Shown piece after piece: positions 21,134-31,174 of a stretch of 64,000 bases of DNA. Both the position numbers and the translations under genes were made by a program. This stretch comes from Leadbettera azotonutricia ZAS-9 (GTDB lineage: Bacteria; Spirochaetota; Spirochaetia; Treponematales; Breznakiellaceae), in assembly GCF_000214355.1 (NCBI RefSeq), contig NC_015577.1, positions 1,630,453 to 1,694,452 of the forward strand, in the 5' to 3' direction. Below the pieces are notes generated by a model. It was not told the origin of the DNA, searched no databases, and saw only the letters and a list, made by a program, of their open reading frames with translations. Positions within the stretch are counted from its first letter, which is position 1. Every line of letters starts with the position of its first letter.

Positions 21134-24078
21134 AATGTTTTTTTCGCAGAGCGGGGAAAGTGTTCCTCGTTCTTGTACCGATTTTTATTTTATTTTCCTG
21201 TGCTAAACTTGGCAAAGTCAAGACAGCCCAGGTCTTTGGGGAATACGAAAGATACCAGGATATACCAGGGGTTACTTCCGAAGAAATTGCCGCTATAGAA
21301 GTTCTAAAACGCAGCACCTCGATTTTTACCTACGGCATGACCATGAGCACCGAATGTTTCCGAGGGGACATTCGGGGCGAGTACAATGTTACCCAGGGTT
21401 TTTCGGCCCAGGTCTGCACATGGCTTACCGATCTTTTCGGTGTGAGATTCAGGCCGGTGATCTACGGCTGGGACGCCCTGCTTAAAGGCCTTGAAAGCCG
21501 GGACATTTCTTTCTCCGGGGAAATTTCTGCTTCCCTAAGGGATTCGGGCGAGTACTTCATGACCGATTCCATTGCAGAGCGGCGCATCAAATATATCAGC
21601 ATTGAAGGGGCCGACAAACTTGCGGTAACCGCGAACTCAAGGCCCCTTAAATACGGCTTCCTCACCGGCACTACCACCGAGGCTTTGGTGTCCGCTGCCA
21701 TCAGGATCGACTTCGAACCTGTGGCAGTTGCCAATTACAATGATGCGTACCAGAAACTTGTCATCAAGGAAATAGACGCCCTCTTTATGGACGAGACCGT
21801 CGAAGGGATCTTCTCGCTCTACGGCAATCTCATGATCGAAGATTTTTCGCCCCTCACGTACAACAGGGTTTCCATGGCTACCAGGGATCCCAAACTCGAA
21901 CCTATTGTCTCAGTGGTTCAAAAATATCTCCTTGCCGCCGGGACTTACCGTTTTGTTCACATGTACGAGCAGGGGAACCAGGACTATCTCAAGTACAATC
22001 TTATGAACCGCCTTAGTACAGAAGAACGGGCGTACCTTGATGTTCATCGGGATCCGGAAAATTCCATTCCGGTTTCCATAGAATCTGATAATTATCCCAT
22101 GAGTTTTTACAATACCAAGGAAAACGAGTGGCAGGGCATTGCGGTAGATCTGCTTGTGGAAGTTGAAAAGCTCACGGGTCTGCATTTTTCCTACTCAAAT
22201 AACCAGAGCGCCGATGTGGATGAAGTATTGGGAATGCTGCGGGACGATAAGGTTTCCATGACCCTGGAGCTGATCCGTTCCACTTCCCGGGAGAACCTTT
22301 ACCTTTTTGGGGATGCTCCCTATCTTGTAGATTATTACACGCTGATTTCGCCCACCGATTTTCCCGGCATCACGCTGAGTGATGTGCCTTACCATCAGGT
22401 GGGCCTCATCAAGGGAACAGCCTACGCCGAGATCTTCCACGAAATGTTTCCGCATCATACCAACACTGTTGAATTCGCAAACCGTACAGACGCCATCGCG
22501 GCCCTTGAGAAAGGGGATTTGAAACTCCTCATGGGTACGAGGAATCTCCTTCTCAATATCACCAATTACATGGAACGGACTGGCTACAACGCAAATCTGG
22601 TACTGCGCCGCCCCTATGAATCTTTTCTTGGCTTCAGCAGGAACGAGACGCTCCTTTGTTCCATACTCAGCAAGTCCCAAAGCTTGATTGATACCGGGCG
22701 CCTGGTTGATAACTGGACCCGCAGGGTCTTTGATTATTCGGGCGCACTGGCCAGGGCCCAGCAGCCCTGGTTTATCGGTGCTTCCCTCCTTATGGCTATA
22801 GTGCTTGCCCTGGTTATCATGATGCTCCTGCGGAACAGGCAAATGGCCGCGAGCCTTGAGCGTACTGTTGCAGAACGTACCCATGAACTGCGTGAACGTT
22901 CGGTCGAACTGGAGATCCAGACCAAGGCCGCCCAGGTGGCTTCCCAGGCCAAGGGCGAATTCCTGGCCCGTATGAGCCACGAGATCCGTACCCCTCTCAA
23001 CGCCATCATAGGCATGACCGAGATTGCCCGCCGGGCCCGGGATATGGAGAAAAAGGATCATTCCCTCGAAGAGATAGCTGTCGCCTCTGATCATCTTTTA
23101 GGTATACTTAACGATGTGCTGGATATGTCCAAGATCGAGAGCGGGAAATTCGCCATAGTCCATGATGCTTTCGATCTCCAGGAAGCCATGGAAGAAGTGG
23201 CCAATATCATCGTGCAGCGCTGCATAGATAAAAAGATCCAATTCGAGACTGAATTTCAGGGCCTTGAGCGCATCGCAGTCATGGGCGACAAGCTCAGGCT
23301 CAAGCAGGTGCTTATTAACCTTTTGGGAAACGCCGTGAAGTTCACCCCTGAACAGGGAAAAGTGGTTTTCCATGTTTCGGGAGGCGAAAACAATGGGGGC
23401 AAAATCCGCATACTCTTCAAAACAGAGGACACAGGTATAGGCATGACAGAGGTTCAGATGGGGAAACTCTTCACCGCCTTTGAGCAGGCCGACAGCTCCA
23501 TCTCAGTCCGTTTCGGCGGTACAGGCCTGGGCCTCGCCATAAGCCAGAATATGGTCAAGCTCATGGGCGGCCTCATCACCGTGAAAAGCACACCGGGATT
23601 AGGCTCTGTTTTTGAATTCATCCTGGATATGGAAACAACTGCTTACAAAATGGAGCGGCATGGTCCTCTCAAACCCGAAGAGCGGAACTTCGCCGGCAAG
23701 CATATACTCCTCACCGAGGACATAGATATCAACAGGGAAATCATAAAGGAGCTCCTTGCAGACACGGATGTTGAAATCCACGAAGCCGAAGACGGCGCCA
23801 AGGCCCTGGGCATTTTCTCAGCCTCGCCTGTGGGCTTCTACGATTTGATCTTTATGGACGTGCAAATGCCCAACATGGACGGCTACGAAGCCGCAGGCCG
23901 TATCCGCAGCCTCGAACGCGAAGACGCCAAAATTGTTCCCATCATTGCCATGACCGCCAACGCCTACAAAGAGGATATAGACAAAGCCCTGGCCTCGGGC
24001 ATGAACGGCCACCTTGCCAAACCCATAGACATGGTGGAAGTCATGAAATCCCTGGATAAATACCTGGGAACAAAATAG
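21130..24078 (+). CDS. Hybrid sensor histidine kinase with two periplasmic SBP_bac_3-like domains
   Basis: 982 aa. The N-terminal signal has lipobox LFSC (Cys24). Two amino-acid-binding-protein-like domains follow (about 60-280 and 300-530), then a membrane segment near 545-567, a coiled linker, HisKA with the phospho-His in [10 protein letters not shown] (His617), HATPase_c with N ([12 protein letters not shown]) and G boxes ([14 protein letters not shown]), and a receiver domain with phospho-Asp D910 ([12 protein letters not shown]). This is the BvgS/EvgS type of architecture. It is coupled by ATGA to the upstream binding lipoprotein. No output regulator is adjacent. A lipid anchor plus a membrane segment is unusual. 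Confidence 0.9.
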   Translation: MKCFFRRAGKVFLVLVPIFILFSCAKLGKVKTAQVFGEYERYQDIPGVTSEEIAAIEVLKRSTSIFTYGMTMSTECFRGDIRGEYNVTQGFSAQVCTWLTDLFGVRFRPVIYGWDALLKGLESRDISFSGEISASLRDSGEYFMTDSIAERRIKYISIEGADKLAVTANSRPLKYGFLTGTTTEALVSAAIRIDFEPVAVANYNDAYQKLVIKEIDALFMDETVEGIFSLYGNLMIEDFSPLTYNRVSMATRDPKLEPIVSVVQKYLLAAGTYRFVHMYEQGNQDYLKYNLMNRLSTEERAYLDVHRDPENSIPVSIESDNYPMSFYNTKENEWQGIAVDLLVEVEKLTGLHFSYSNNQSADVDEVLGMLRDDKVSMTLELIRSTSRENLYLFGDAPYLVDYYTLISPTDFPGITLSDVPYHQVGLIKGTAYAEIFHEMFPHHTNTVEFANRTDAIAALEKGDLKLLMGTRNLLLNITNYMERTGYNANLVLRRPYESFLGFSRNETLLCSILSKSQSLIDTGRLVDNWTRRVFDYSGALARAQQPWFIGASLLMAIVLALVIMMLLRNRQMAASLERTVAERTHELRERSVELEIQTKAAQVASQAKGEFLARMSHEIRTPLNAIIGMTEIARRARDMEKKDHSLEEIAVASDHLLGILNDVLDMSKIESGKFAIVHDAFDLQEAMEEVANIIVQRCIDKKIQFETEFQGLERIAVMGDKLRLKQVLINLLGNAVKFTPEQGKVVFHVSGGENNGGKIRILFKTEDTGIGMTEVQMGKLFTAFEQADSSISVRFGGTGLGLAISQNMVKLMGGLITVKSTPGLGSVFEFILDMETTAYKMERHGPLKPEERNFAGKHILLTEDIDINREIIKELLADTDVEIHEAEDGAKALGIFSASPVGFYDLIFMDVQMPNMDGYEAAGRIRSLEREDAKIVPIIAMTANAYKEDIDKALASGMNGHLAKPIDMVEVMKSLDKYLGTK

Positions 24079-24079
24079 C

Positions 24080-25144
24080 TTAATCCAGTTTGAGTATTGG
24101 CCATATTGCAGGTGTTTCCTGCCCCAGGCACCAGAAGCCCACAGAAGCAACCCCCATTCGCCTGTACATTTCCAGCCGCGCCGACAGGGAATAATCGTCC
24201 TCATAATAGACCGTAACCGACAGGGGCACTTCGTATTTGAAGTTGGGGATGCCGTTTTCGCGTTGTATTTCGGAAACATTCTGTTCCCCTTTGATCCTTT
24301 CTATGCCTGAGTAGAGGAAGGCCCTGTTGGGGTTTATGTCCCCCCAGGTGCGGCCGTAGAAGGGAAGCCCCATAATGAGTTTTTCCCTGCCTATGGCCTC
24401 CAGGGAATAAAACGCCACCCGCTGGCACCAGTTCATGGAGGCTATAGGTCCCGGGGCGCTGGTAGACCAGTGCTCATCGTAGGCCATGACCAGGATGCGG
24501 TCTACCAGGGGCTTTATTTTTTCGTAATCGTACACATCGTCCTTTAGCTGCCGGGTTCGGGCCGGGAGGGCAACGGTAAAAATCTTGCCTCCCAGGCCGG
24601 AGCGCAGTTCCCGGAGAAAGGACAAAAAAGCCTCCCCGTCTTTGGGAGGAACATTCTCAAAATCAATCTGGAGGCCGCTGAAGTCATTGGCGGCTTCCAG
24701 CAGATCCGCTATTAAGGCTTTCCGTTCTCTGCTCCCTTCGGCAAGGGCAAAATGGGTCAGGGCCCGGCCGTTGCATGCCACCACCAGGTGGAGCCTCCCT
24801 TTATAGAAGGAAACATTTCCTGGTTTGGGCACATTGATGAGCTGGCCGTAACTGTCCAGTTCGGCCCCAAAATACCCCACGTCCGAAAGGGGAAAATCCT
24901 GCTTCAGGGTCTGTTCCCTTCCGCTGAGAAGGTAGGCCCAGATTTCCCCAAAGGACGAGACCGGCAGGTCAGTCCCCGGAGGGGGCAGCTCCAGTTCTTT
25001 TGGCGGCTCAAGGTATTCTTCCGGTTCACCGGTTTCCTCAGGCAGAACAGAGGCAGGCTCATCGGACTGCGCTGGGGGTGAATGGCATCCAGCCAGGGCA
25101 GGAATGATCCCGGCTGCCAGGATGCACAATATAAAGCGTTTCAC
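24080..25144 (-). CDS. GH18-like glycoside hydrolase lipoprotein
   Basis: 354 aa. The lipoprotein signal is MKRFILCILAAGIIPALAGC with the Cys at 20, followed by a Pro/Glu-rich linker (about 25-60). The rest resembles the GH18 barrel: GLQIDFENVP carries the catalytic D-x-E motif, and RILVMAYDEHW and LIMGLPFYGRTW are the typical later strands. This subgroup includes cell-wall or spore-cortex hydrolases such as YaaH/YdhD, so a peptidoglycan or GlcNAc-polymer substrate is likely but not proven. It converges on the kinase gene with a 1-bp gap. Confidence 0.82.
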   Translation of the reverse strand: MKRFILCILAAGIIPALAGCHSPPAQSDEPASVLPEETGEPEEYLEPPKELELPPPGTDLPVSSFGEIWAYLLSGREQTLKQDFPLSDVGYFGAELDSYGQLINVPKPGNVSFYKGRLHLVVACNGRALTHFALAEGSRERKALIADLLEAANDFSGLQIDFENVPPKDGEAFLSFLRELRSGLGGKIFTVALPARTRQLKDDVYDYEKIKPLVDRILVMAYDEHWSTSAPGPIASMNWCQRVAFYSLEAIGREKLIMGLPFYGRTWGDINPNRAFLYSGIERIKGEQNVSEIQRENGIPNFKYEVPLSVTVYYEDDYSLSARLEMYRRMGVASVGFWCLGQETPAIWPILKLD

Positions 25145-25193
25145 CTATTCTGCATATAACAGAAATCCGCGTGCGTCAAGGGCAGGAGACCGC

Positions 25194-25222
25194 TTGACAT
25201 TTTTTTAACCTATAGTTATATT
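25194..25222 (+). promoter_or_regulatory. Strong promoter of the TetR-RND operon
   Basis: TTGACA (25194-25199), a 17-nt spacer and TATATT (25217-25222). The predicted start is near 25229, at the left arm of an inverted repeat. The divergent GH18 gene starts at 25144. Confidence 0.8.
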
Positions 25223-25225
25223 TGA

Positions 25226-25277
25226 ACCAATGGGAATAATTAAACCATTAGAAACATACTGACCATCGGTCATTGGT
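25226..25277. promoter_or_regulatory. Nested inverted repeats, candidate TetR operator
   Basis: A perfect palindrome TGACC-ATC-GGTCA lies at 25260-25272, 17 bases before the TetR start. ACCAATG (25226-25232) and CATTGGT (25271-25277) also form a 7-bp inverted repeat spanning the leader. The palindrome suits a homodimeric TetR repressor acting on its own operon. The outer repeat could be a second operator or an RNA hairpin. Confidence 0.6.
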
Positions 25278-25288
25278 AAGAGGCCTGC

Positions 25289-25990
25289 ATGGGGATATTT
25301 GAACGCAAGGAACGGGAAAGAGCCGAACGGCGGAGCCTTATCATGGGCTGCGCCAAGGCGCTGATTCTGGAACACGGAGTCGAAAAGGTAAGCATGGGGG
25401 ACATCGCGAAGAAGGCGGAGCTGAGCAAAGGCACGCTATATCTCTATTTTCCCAGCAAGGATGTGCTTTTTAGCGATATCTGCGAAGAAGCGGCTGCCAA
25501 ATTCAGCGAATATGTGGAGTCCCGGCTGGAAGGGGGCATCTCGGGTCTGGAGGCCCTCAAGCGGTACTGGCTGAGTTACCTGGAAATGTACGGGGAATCG
25601 GAGGATCTTTTTATCCTCTTTAATATGCGGCTTTTTTTGGCGCCTGAAGGCTCTTTTATTTCCCTGGAAGAAAATGCCGGAACCGCTTCCTATGTGTTTT
25701 ATTATCTGATAAAAAGGATGATAGAGCAGGGGATAAAGGAGGGAACCTTTGAACAAGATACCGACCCCGGCCTGGTAGTCAGAACCATCATTGCGCTTTT
25801 TTCCCAGGCAGTGGAAAACGCCGCCAAGCTGCCCAGGACAGCCCGGAAATCCGCTCTTATTATTGATGAACTGAAAACGGTTTTTCAAATTATGCTCCGG
25901 GGAATAACCCGGGAAGGGATCGATCGTTCCCTCCTGGTTTTACCAGGTAAAATTAAAACAAACATCGAGGTTGTACATGGAAAAATCTGA
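25289..25990 (+). CDS. TetR-family transcriptional regulator
   Basis: A 233-aa repressor. The N-terminal helix-turn-helix is at about 18-63: AKALILEHGVEKVSMGDIAKK, then AELSKGTLYLYFPSKDVLF, the TetR signature. The C-terminal ligand domain is helical and not diagnostic. It is the first gene of the operon with the RND pump and envelope proteins, overlapping the RND start by 14 bases. Autorepression through the leader palindrome is likely. The inducer is unknown, probably a pump substrate. Confidence 0.93.
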   Translation: MGIFERKERERAERRSLIMGCAKALILEHGVEKVSMGDIAKKAELSKGTLYLYFPSKDVLFSDICEEAAAKFSEYVESRLEGGISGLEALKRYWLSYLEMYGESEDLFILFNMRLFLAPEGSFISLEENAGTASYVFYYLIKRMIEQGIKEGTFEQDTDPGLVVRTIIALFSQAVENAAKLPRTARKSALIIDELKTVFQIMLRGITREGIDRSLLVLPGKIKTNIEVVHGKI

Positions 25991-28649
25991 TGAAAAATTT
26001 TTAGACAAATTTTTTAAGCACCCCTGGCCTGTCGTCATAGTCATCGGCCTTTTAACCGTATTTTTTGCCCTCCAGCTTCCCCGGGCCCAACTGGACAATA
26101 ACAATTACCGGTTTGTCCCCAGCAATGATGAAGCCCGGAAGGTTTCCACATATATCGATGATACTTTCGGCAGTTCCTCCTTTGTCCTGGTGGGCTTGGA
26201 ACGGAAATACGGCACGGTATTTGACGGTGAATTCATCAACCTGATCCGGAAATATATCGAACAGATCGAGGATATAGAAATTGTTGGGGATATTAATTCC
26301 ATTGTATCCTCCGATTATATCGCCGGGGTTGGGGATTCCATTGTGGTGGAAAAACTGGTTCCTGATGATTTTTCGGGAACCCCTGGGGAAATAGCCCAAT
26401 TAAAGGAAAGGATACTTTCCTGGGATATGTACAAGAAGTCTTTGATCTCTGACGATTTTACTGCCACCCAGGTTCTGGTTCCCCTGGAAATTGACGCCGA
26501 TGATGCCGGCCGGCCGGAGGTTATCGACAGCTTTATCCGGATTCGGGACATAGCCCGGGAAATGTTCGACGGCCAGGCGATTGTGTATGTTACGGGGCTT
26601 CCGGTGATCAGCGCCACCATTAACGAGGCGGTTCGGGCTGACCTTGTCCTCATGGTGCCACTGGTGATCCTCGTGGTGCTACTCATTCTTTTCTTTTCTT
26701 TTCGCCGTCTTACCCCGGTAATCCTGCCCTTGCTCACTGTCCTGGTGGCGGTAATCTGGTCCATGGGGGCCATGCCCCTTTTTGACATAAAGCTTTCGGT
26801 AATTTCCACAGTGCTGCCGGTGATTCTCGTGGCAGTGGGGAGCGCTTACGGTATCCATGTAGTAACCCATTATATAGAAGATATGAGCATCAAAACCGGC
26901 CTGAACAAAGATGAGCACCGGGAACTGGTTGTTGCCCTGCTGCGGAAAATCGGAAAGGCGGTGTTCCTTGCGGCCCTCACCACCTTTGTGGGATTTTCTT
27001 CCTTCTGCTTTACCTCGGTGCTCCCCATCCGGGAATTCGGTTACTTTTCCAGTTTTGGGGTTCTTGCCTCTTTCATTGTTGCGGTAACCCTGATCCCCTC
27101 CCTGCTCCTTATTCGGGGGCCCAAAGCGATTCGGAATTTATCGGGCAATAAAAAGCAGGCCGATTCTTCTGGATCCGCAGACTCTCAGGATGCTCTCAGC
27201 GGTCTCATGGCGGATGTTTTTATGGCCATTGCCCGGAAAAGGCGCTTCGTTATTTTCATCACTGCCGTAGTGGCTCTGATTTCCGTCTACGGAGTATCAA
27301 AGGTTGTTATTGATAATATATTTGTGGAATATTTCAGATCCACCACAGACATTTCCCGTTCCGATCGGTTTATCCGGGAAAAATTCGGCGGCTCCAAGAT
27401 AGTGAGCATTGTAGCCCAGGCGGACAGCCCCGAAATTCTCCTGAGGCCCGAAAGCCTGGGGGCCATGGATAGCCTTAACGCCTATCTGGAACAACGGGTT
27501 CCCGAGGTGGGCAAGGTAATGGGTTTTACGGATCTTGTAAAACGTATCAACCAGGTTTTTAATGTAGATGAAAGCCCCGACGGCATTAAGGCCCAGGCGC
27601 CCTCTTCTGCCGGGGGCGATAGTTTCGGTTTCGGTTTTGGCGGGGAAGAAGCCGGGGCAGCCGATGATTTCGGTTTCGGAGATTTCGGTTTTGATTCCCC
27701 CGAGACAGAGACTGCCGCGGCCTTAAGGACGGATCTTTCTGCTGAGGACCTTATTGCGCTTCTGGAGAAGGCCGCCAGTTCCGGCGATAACCGTTCCCTC
27801 AGCGGGGATGAACTTATCCGGAAATTGGAGAAGCTTTTGAATTACCGGGGAATGTCCTATTACGAGATCCCTACAGATCCCGAACGATATGGAAAAACCA
27901 GCAGCGAAGAACTGCAGAGGCTGGTGGCCAATTACCTGGTTCTGCTCTCGGGGAACATCAGCTCCTATTCCAACGATCCCCTGGAGCCGACAGCTATAAA
28001 AACCACGGTACAGCTTCGCGCCCTGGGGGAGGCGGATACCAACCGGGCCATTGGGGAGATCAATCAGTTTGTAAAGAATGAATTCCCGGAAGATATAAAA
28101 ATCACTGTCGGAGGGAGCGCCCTGGTGGAGGCTTCCCTTAACCGTCTCGTGGTCCAGTCCCAATTGAGTTCAGTGATAATTTCCCTGCTCCTGGTATTCC
28201 TTATCATCGCAATTTCCAACCATTCTGTTGCGGCGGGGATCATCGGCATTGCCCCCCTCACTATTTCCATCCTGATCAATTTTGCAGTGATGGGCTTTTT
28301 GGGAATTAAGCTCAACATCGGTACTTCCATGGTGGCCAGCGTTTCAGTGGGAATAGGCATTGATTATACCATCCATTACATTGAGGCCTACAAGCGTGAA
28401 TACCGGGCAACCGGGGGCACAGGAGATTTTCTCCGCAGGACCTTTACCACTTCGGGCAAGGCGATTCTGATAAACGCCGTTTCGGTGGGCGCAGGTTTTG
28501 CGGTGCTTATCCTTTCCCAGTTTAATATGCTGAGGGACCTGGGGCTCCTCATCGCCCTGACCATGGGAACCAGCGCCCTGGTAAGCCTTACGGTAATACC
28601 AGTACTGCTGCTGTTCTTCAAACCAAAATTTATAGGAGTAAAATTATGA
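25977..28649 (+). CDS. RND-superfamily (MMPL/HpnN-like) exporter
   Basis: About 890 aa with the duplicated RND layout: TM1, a periplasmic loop, a five-helix sterol-sensing-like bundle (about 225-390), TM7 near 425, a second loop and a second bundle (about 720-885). ATG 25977 is chosen over TTG 25971 because GAGG at 25967 is six bases upstream. The second loop carries a Gly/Phe-rich stretch (about 545-575, repeated FGFG). Similar exporters move lipids or hydrophobic compounds. It works with the downstream LolA-like and barrel proteins, to which it is translationally coupled. Confidence 0.9.
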   Translation: MEKSDEKFLDKFFKHPWPVVIVIGLLTVFFALQLPRAQLDNNNYRFVPSNDEARKVSTYIDDTFGSSSFVLVGLERKYGTVFDGEFINLIRKYIEQIEDIEIVGDINSIVSSDYIAGVGDSIVVEKLVPDDFSGTPGEIAQLKERILSWDMYKKSLISDDFTATQVLVPLEIDADDAGRPEVIDSFIRIRDIAREMFDGQAIVYVTGLPVISATINEAVRADLVLMVPLVILVVLLILFFSFRRLTPVILPLLTVLVAVIWSMGAMPLFDIKLSVISTVLPVILVAVGSAYGIHVVTHYIEDMSIKTGLNKDEHRELVVALLRKIGKAVFLAALTTFVGFSSFCFTSVLPIREFGYFSSFGVLASFIVAVTLIPSLLLIRGPKAIRNLSGNKKQADSSGSADSQDALSGLMADVFMAIARKRRFVIFITAVVALISVYGVSKVVIDNIFVEYFRSTTDISRSDRFIREKFGGSKIVSIVAQADSPEILLRPESLGAMDSLNAYLEQRVPEVGKVMGFTDLVKRINQVFNVDESPDGIKAQAPSSAGGDSFGFGFGGEEAGAADDFGFGDFGFDSPETETAAALRTDLSAEDLIALLEKAASSGDNRSLSGDELIRKLEKLLNYRGMSYYEIPTDPERYGKTSSEELQRLVANYLVLLSGNISSYSNDPLEPTAIKTTVQLRALGEADTNRAIGEINQFVKNEFPEDIKITVGGSALVEASLNRLVVQSQLSSVIISLLLVFLIIAISNHSVAAGIIGIAPLTISILINFAVMGFLGIKLNIGTSMVASVSVGIGIDYTIHYIEAYKREYRATGGTGDFLRRTFTTSGKAILINAVSVGAGFAVLILSQFNMLRDLGLLIALTMGTSALVSLTVIPVLLLFFKPKFIGVKL

Positions 28650-29428
28650 ACATGAAAAAAAGCATTTTTCTCGCGAGCCTTCTCATTACCGCCGTCGGCT
28701 TTGTTTTTGCCCAGGATGCCGCGTCCATTGTGGACAAGTCCCGGAACCGGATCAACGCAGATACCATTTCGACTCGTTCCCGCATGGTCATTACCGCCAA
28801 AAACGGGACTACGAGCGAGCGGGTAATGGATCAGTATTCCAAGGATGATGCCAAAGGAAACAGCCGGGCTGTGATTCAATTCCAGTCTCCCGCCTCAGTG
28901 GCAGGTACCCGCTTTCTCACCATGGAGAACGCAGGCAAAGATGATGACCGCTGGATTTTCCTCCCCAGCCTGGGAAAGGTGAGGCGCATAGCAGCCTCGG
29001 AAGGTTCAGGCAGTTTTGTGGGAACCGACATGAGTTATGATGATATTTCTTCTGCAACCCGCAATGCGGATTTGGATAACCATAAAATCGTGAAAGAAGA
29101 AAAATTCCGCAATGCCGACTGCTATGTTATCGAGTCCACGCCAAAAGATCCGTCTTATCAATATTCAAAGATGGTTCAATATATTGATAAAGCCAGCTTT
29201 GTGAATTATAAAATCGAGCTGTATGATAAAAGGGGAACCCAGGTAAAAACCTTTGAGATACTCGAACTGAAAGACGTGCAGGGCCGTCTTACCCCTATGG
29301 TGACAAAGATGAGTACCCTGGCTGCAGGAACTTCCACAACCATCAATGTGGATATTATCAAATATGATGACACCATTCCCGAATCAGTGTTTACCCCAAC
29401 CTATCTTGAAACCGGGAGGGCAAGATGA
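28646..29428 (+). CDS. LolA/LolB-like outer-membrane lipoprotein-sorting protein
   Basis: 260 aa with a cleavable signal peptide (to about residue 22, VGFVFA-QD). The fold resembles the COG2834 family: VIQFQSPASVAGTRFLTME, DRWIFLPSLGKVRRI and a SYDDISS segment. These proteins have a half-barrel for lipids and commonly sit next to RND/MMPL exporters. The RBS GGAG is 10 bases upstream; ATGA overlap at both ends couples it to the RND and barrel genes. It probably carries the exported lipid across the periplasm. Confidence 0.85.
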   Translation: MNMKKSIFLASLLITAVGFVFAQDAASIVDKSRNRINADTISTRSRMVITAKNGTTSERVMDQYSKDDAKGNSRAVIQFQSPASVAGTRFLTMENAGKDDDRWIFLPSLGKVRRIAASEGSGSFVGTDMSYDDISSATRNADLDNHKIVKEEKFRNADCYVIESTPKDPSYQYSKMVQYIDKASFVNYKIELYDKRGTQVKTFEILELKDVQGRLTPMVTKMSTLAAGTSTTINVDIIKYDDTIPESVFTPTYLETGRAR

Positions 29429-30954
29429 AACGCATTATTGCCGCAGCATATTTTTTGACAGCATTGTTGTTTGCCCTTACCCTGTCCGCCCAGGATTTTG
29501 GTTTTGGCGGCGCGGATGATACGGACGACTCAGGTTTCGGCAGCTTTGATTCCGCCTCCTCAGGGGGCTTTTCATCCCCAGGGGTAAAAATTTCAGGCGA
29601 CATTCAGGCCGAATTCAAAGCTTTCTTTGAAGACATGGATAATAAAGAAGAATTAAAAGAAATACAATTAGGAAATATTTTTTCTGGTTCTTTGAATTTT
29701 TCCGTTTCCGGTTCTGCTGCGGAGGCTATAATAAATCTCAAGCTTAAACCGGTATTTGAAAGTATAGCTTCCCCTGTTTCCATTGACGAGGCTTATGGGC
29801 GGTTTTACTTTGGTCCTGTGAACCTTGAAGCGGGCATACGCAAGCTTACCTGGGGCAAGGCCGACAGTTTCGGCCCTCTGGATGTGGTGAATCCCCTGGA
29901 CTATTCGGACCTGAGTTCAATGAGCGATCCTCAAAGTATTAAAATAGGACGGCCTCTGCTTCATGCTTCATGGAACATAGGAACTTTTTCCAAACTGGAG
30001 GCGGTTTTTGTCCCCTGGTTTAAAGGCCACACCTTCGCACTGGAAGGGCGATGGGCGCCTGCGGAGCTGACCTCGCTGGTTCCAATACTGGTTATGGGAG
30101 TGAAGGGAGGTTTGGCTCAGCATCCTGTTCTTGGAACTGATCCTGTTAATTTTTTGCCACCTTTTTATATCGCTTTGGATTCTTGGCAGACGGATTTGAA
30201 TTTTGAAAAATATTATTCTGATTATAATTACACTCTTCGTTCTGCCCAAGCGGGTTTAAGGTTTACCACCACCCTGGGTTCTTCTGATTTTGGTTTTCAG
30301 TATTATTATGGGAGACTGCCTCGCCCGGCATTTAGTGTAAATTTGGATAAGTATATAGCGGGAATAGCAATTCTCCCGCCAACTCTGCCCGCAACAGAGC
30401 CCGAATATATTTCCAATCCAAACGATATTGAAATCCTCATGGCCTATAACTTCTACCACCAAATTGGCGTTGATTTTGCCCGAGTTGTTGCAGGTTTCAA
30501 CCTTAGGGCCGAAACCGCCATTAACCTGACTTCCGACACGGATGGAACAGACGGTGGCGTATATAACCCCTTCTTCGCATGGTCTCTCGGCTTTGACCGT
30601 GACCTTGTCTGGGGTATCAACCTCAACCTCCAGGGTACAGGTTCTATGAGGCTTTTCCAAAGCAAGCTGGGAGACAACCTCCTCGAAGACATGGAAGCAG
30701 GTAAAGATATAAGTTCAACACGCATAACCGCAATAGTGTCAAAGAAATTTTTCCGCGAGGAGCTTGAAGTTAAAGCCACGGGCCTTTGGGGTATAGAAGA
30801 CAAAGACTTTTTGATTATCCCCGCCATAGTCTGGTCAAGAAATGATATAACAGCAGAACTGGCGGCAGGCTTCTTTGGAGGCGACAGGGCAGGAGAATTG
30901 GGGCAGTACAAAGACAATAGCTACATTAAAGTCGCATTGGGATATAGTTTTTAA
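29425..30954 (+). CDS. Outer-membrane beta-barrel protein of the RND operon
   Basis: 509 aa. The signal peptide is residues 1-23 or so (ALTLSA-QD). A Gly/Phe/Ser/Asp-rich segment follows directly (FGFGGADD..., about 25-55), then many amphipathic strands with alternating residues. The C-terminus KVALGYSF ends in Phe, the usual beta-barrel signal. It most resembles DUF1302-type or similar porin-like barrels found with RND exporters, but I cannot assign the family firmly. It is the last gene of the TetR-RND operon. The Phe-Gly repeat is shared with the RND periplasmic loop. Confidence 0.75.
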   Translation: MKRIIAAAYFLTALLFALTLSAQDFGFGGADDTDDSGFGSFDSASSGGFSSPGVKISGDIQAEFKAFFEDMDNKEELKEIQLGNIFSGSLNFSVSGSAAEAIINLKLKPVFESIASPVSIDEAYGRFYFGPVNLEAGIRKLTWGKADSFGPLDVVNPLDYSDLSSMSDPQSIKIGRPLLHASWNIGTFSKLEAVFVPWFKGHTFALEGRWAPAELTSLVPILVMGVKGGLAQHPVLGTDPVNFLPPFYIALDSWQTDLNFEKYYSDYNYTLRSAQAGLRFTTTLGSSDFGFQYYYGRLPRPAFSVNLDKYIAGIAILPPTLPATEPEYISNPNDIEILMAYNFYHQIGVDFARVVAGFNLRAETAINLTSDTDGTDGGVYNPFFAWSLGFDRDLVWGINLNLQGTGSMRLFQSKLGDNLLEDMEAGKDISSTRITAIVSKKFFREELEVKATGLWGIEDKDFLIIPAIVWSRNDITAELAAGFFGGDRAGELGQYKDNSYIKVALGYSF

Positions 30955-31085
30955 TATTCACGATCTATCCGGGTATATTAGATGTACTTTCTTAGGCATT
31001 TTGTGCTTGGAAATGGAGGGGAAAGGGTAGGGTATTGCGTCAAAAGGGGGTTAGGCGTAACGCATACGCAAATTAAAAATGAATA

Positions 31086-31099
31086 CGCCATCCATGGCG
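31086..31099. repeat. Short palindrome upstream of the acquired gene
   Basis: CGCCAT-CC-ATGGCG. A related hairpin with the same central TCCATGGC lies at 31860-31879, so the pair flanks the AT-rich gene 31175-31852. Nearby GTTAGGC at 31050 looks like an integron core site, but no matching end was found. The rest of 30955-31110 shows nothing convincing. Confidence 0.4.
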
Positions 31100-31110
31100 G
31101 CAAAATGGCC

Positions 31111-31139
31111 TTGACAATACTAAATAAGTTTTGTATTAT
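31111..31139 (+). promoter_or_regulatory. Near-consensus promoter of the acquired gene
   Basis: TTGACA (31111-31116), a 17-nt spacer and TATTAT (31134-31139). The gene follows 35 bases later with RBS AAGGA at 31164. Confidence 0.85.
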
Positions 31140-31174
31140 AATAAATGGTAAAATTGTAATTTAAGGATAACACT

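Noticed and set aside
30982-31164. A 60-aa reading frame before the acquired gene
   Set aside because: It runs through the hairpin and promoter of the next gene, with no RBS and no similarity.
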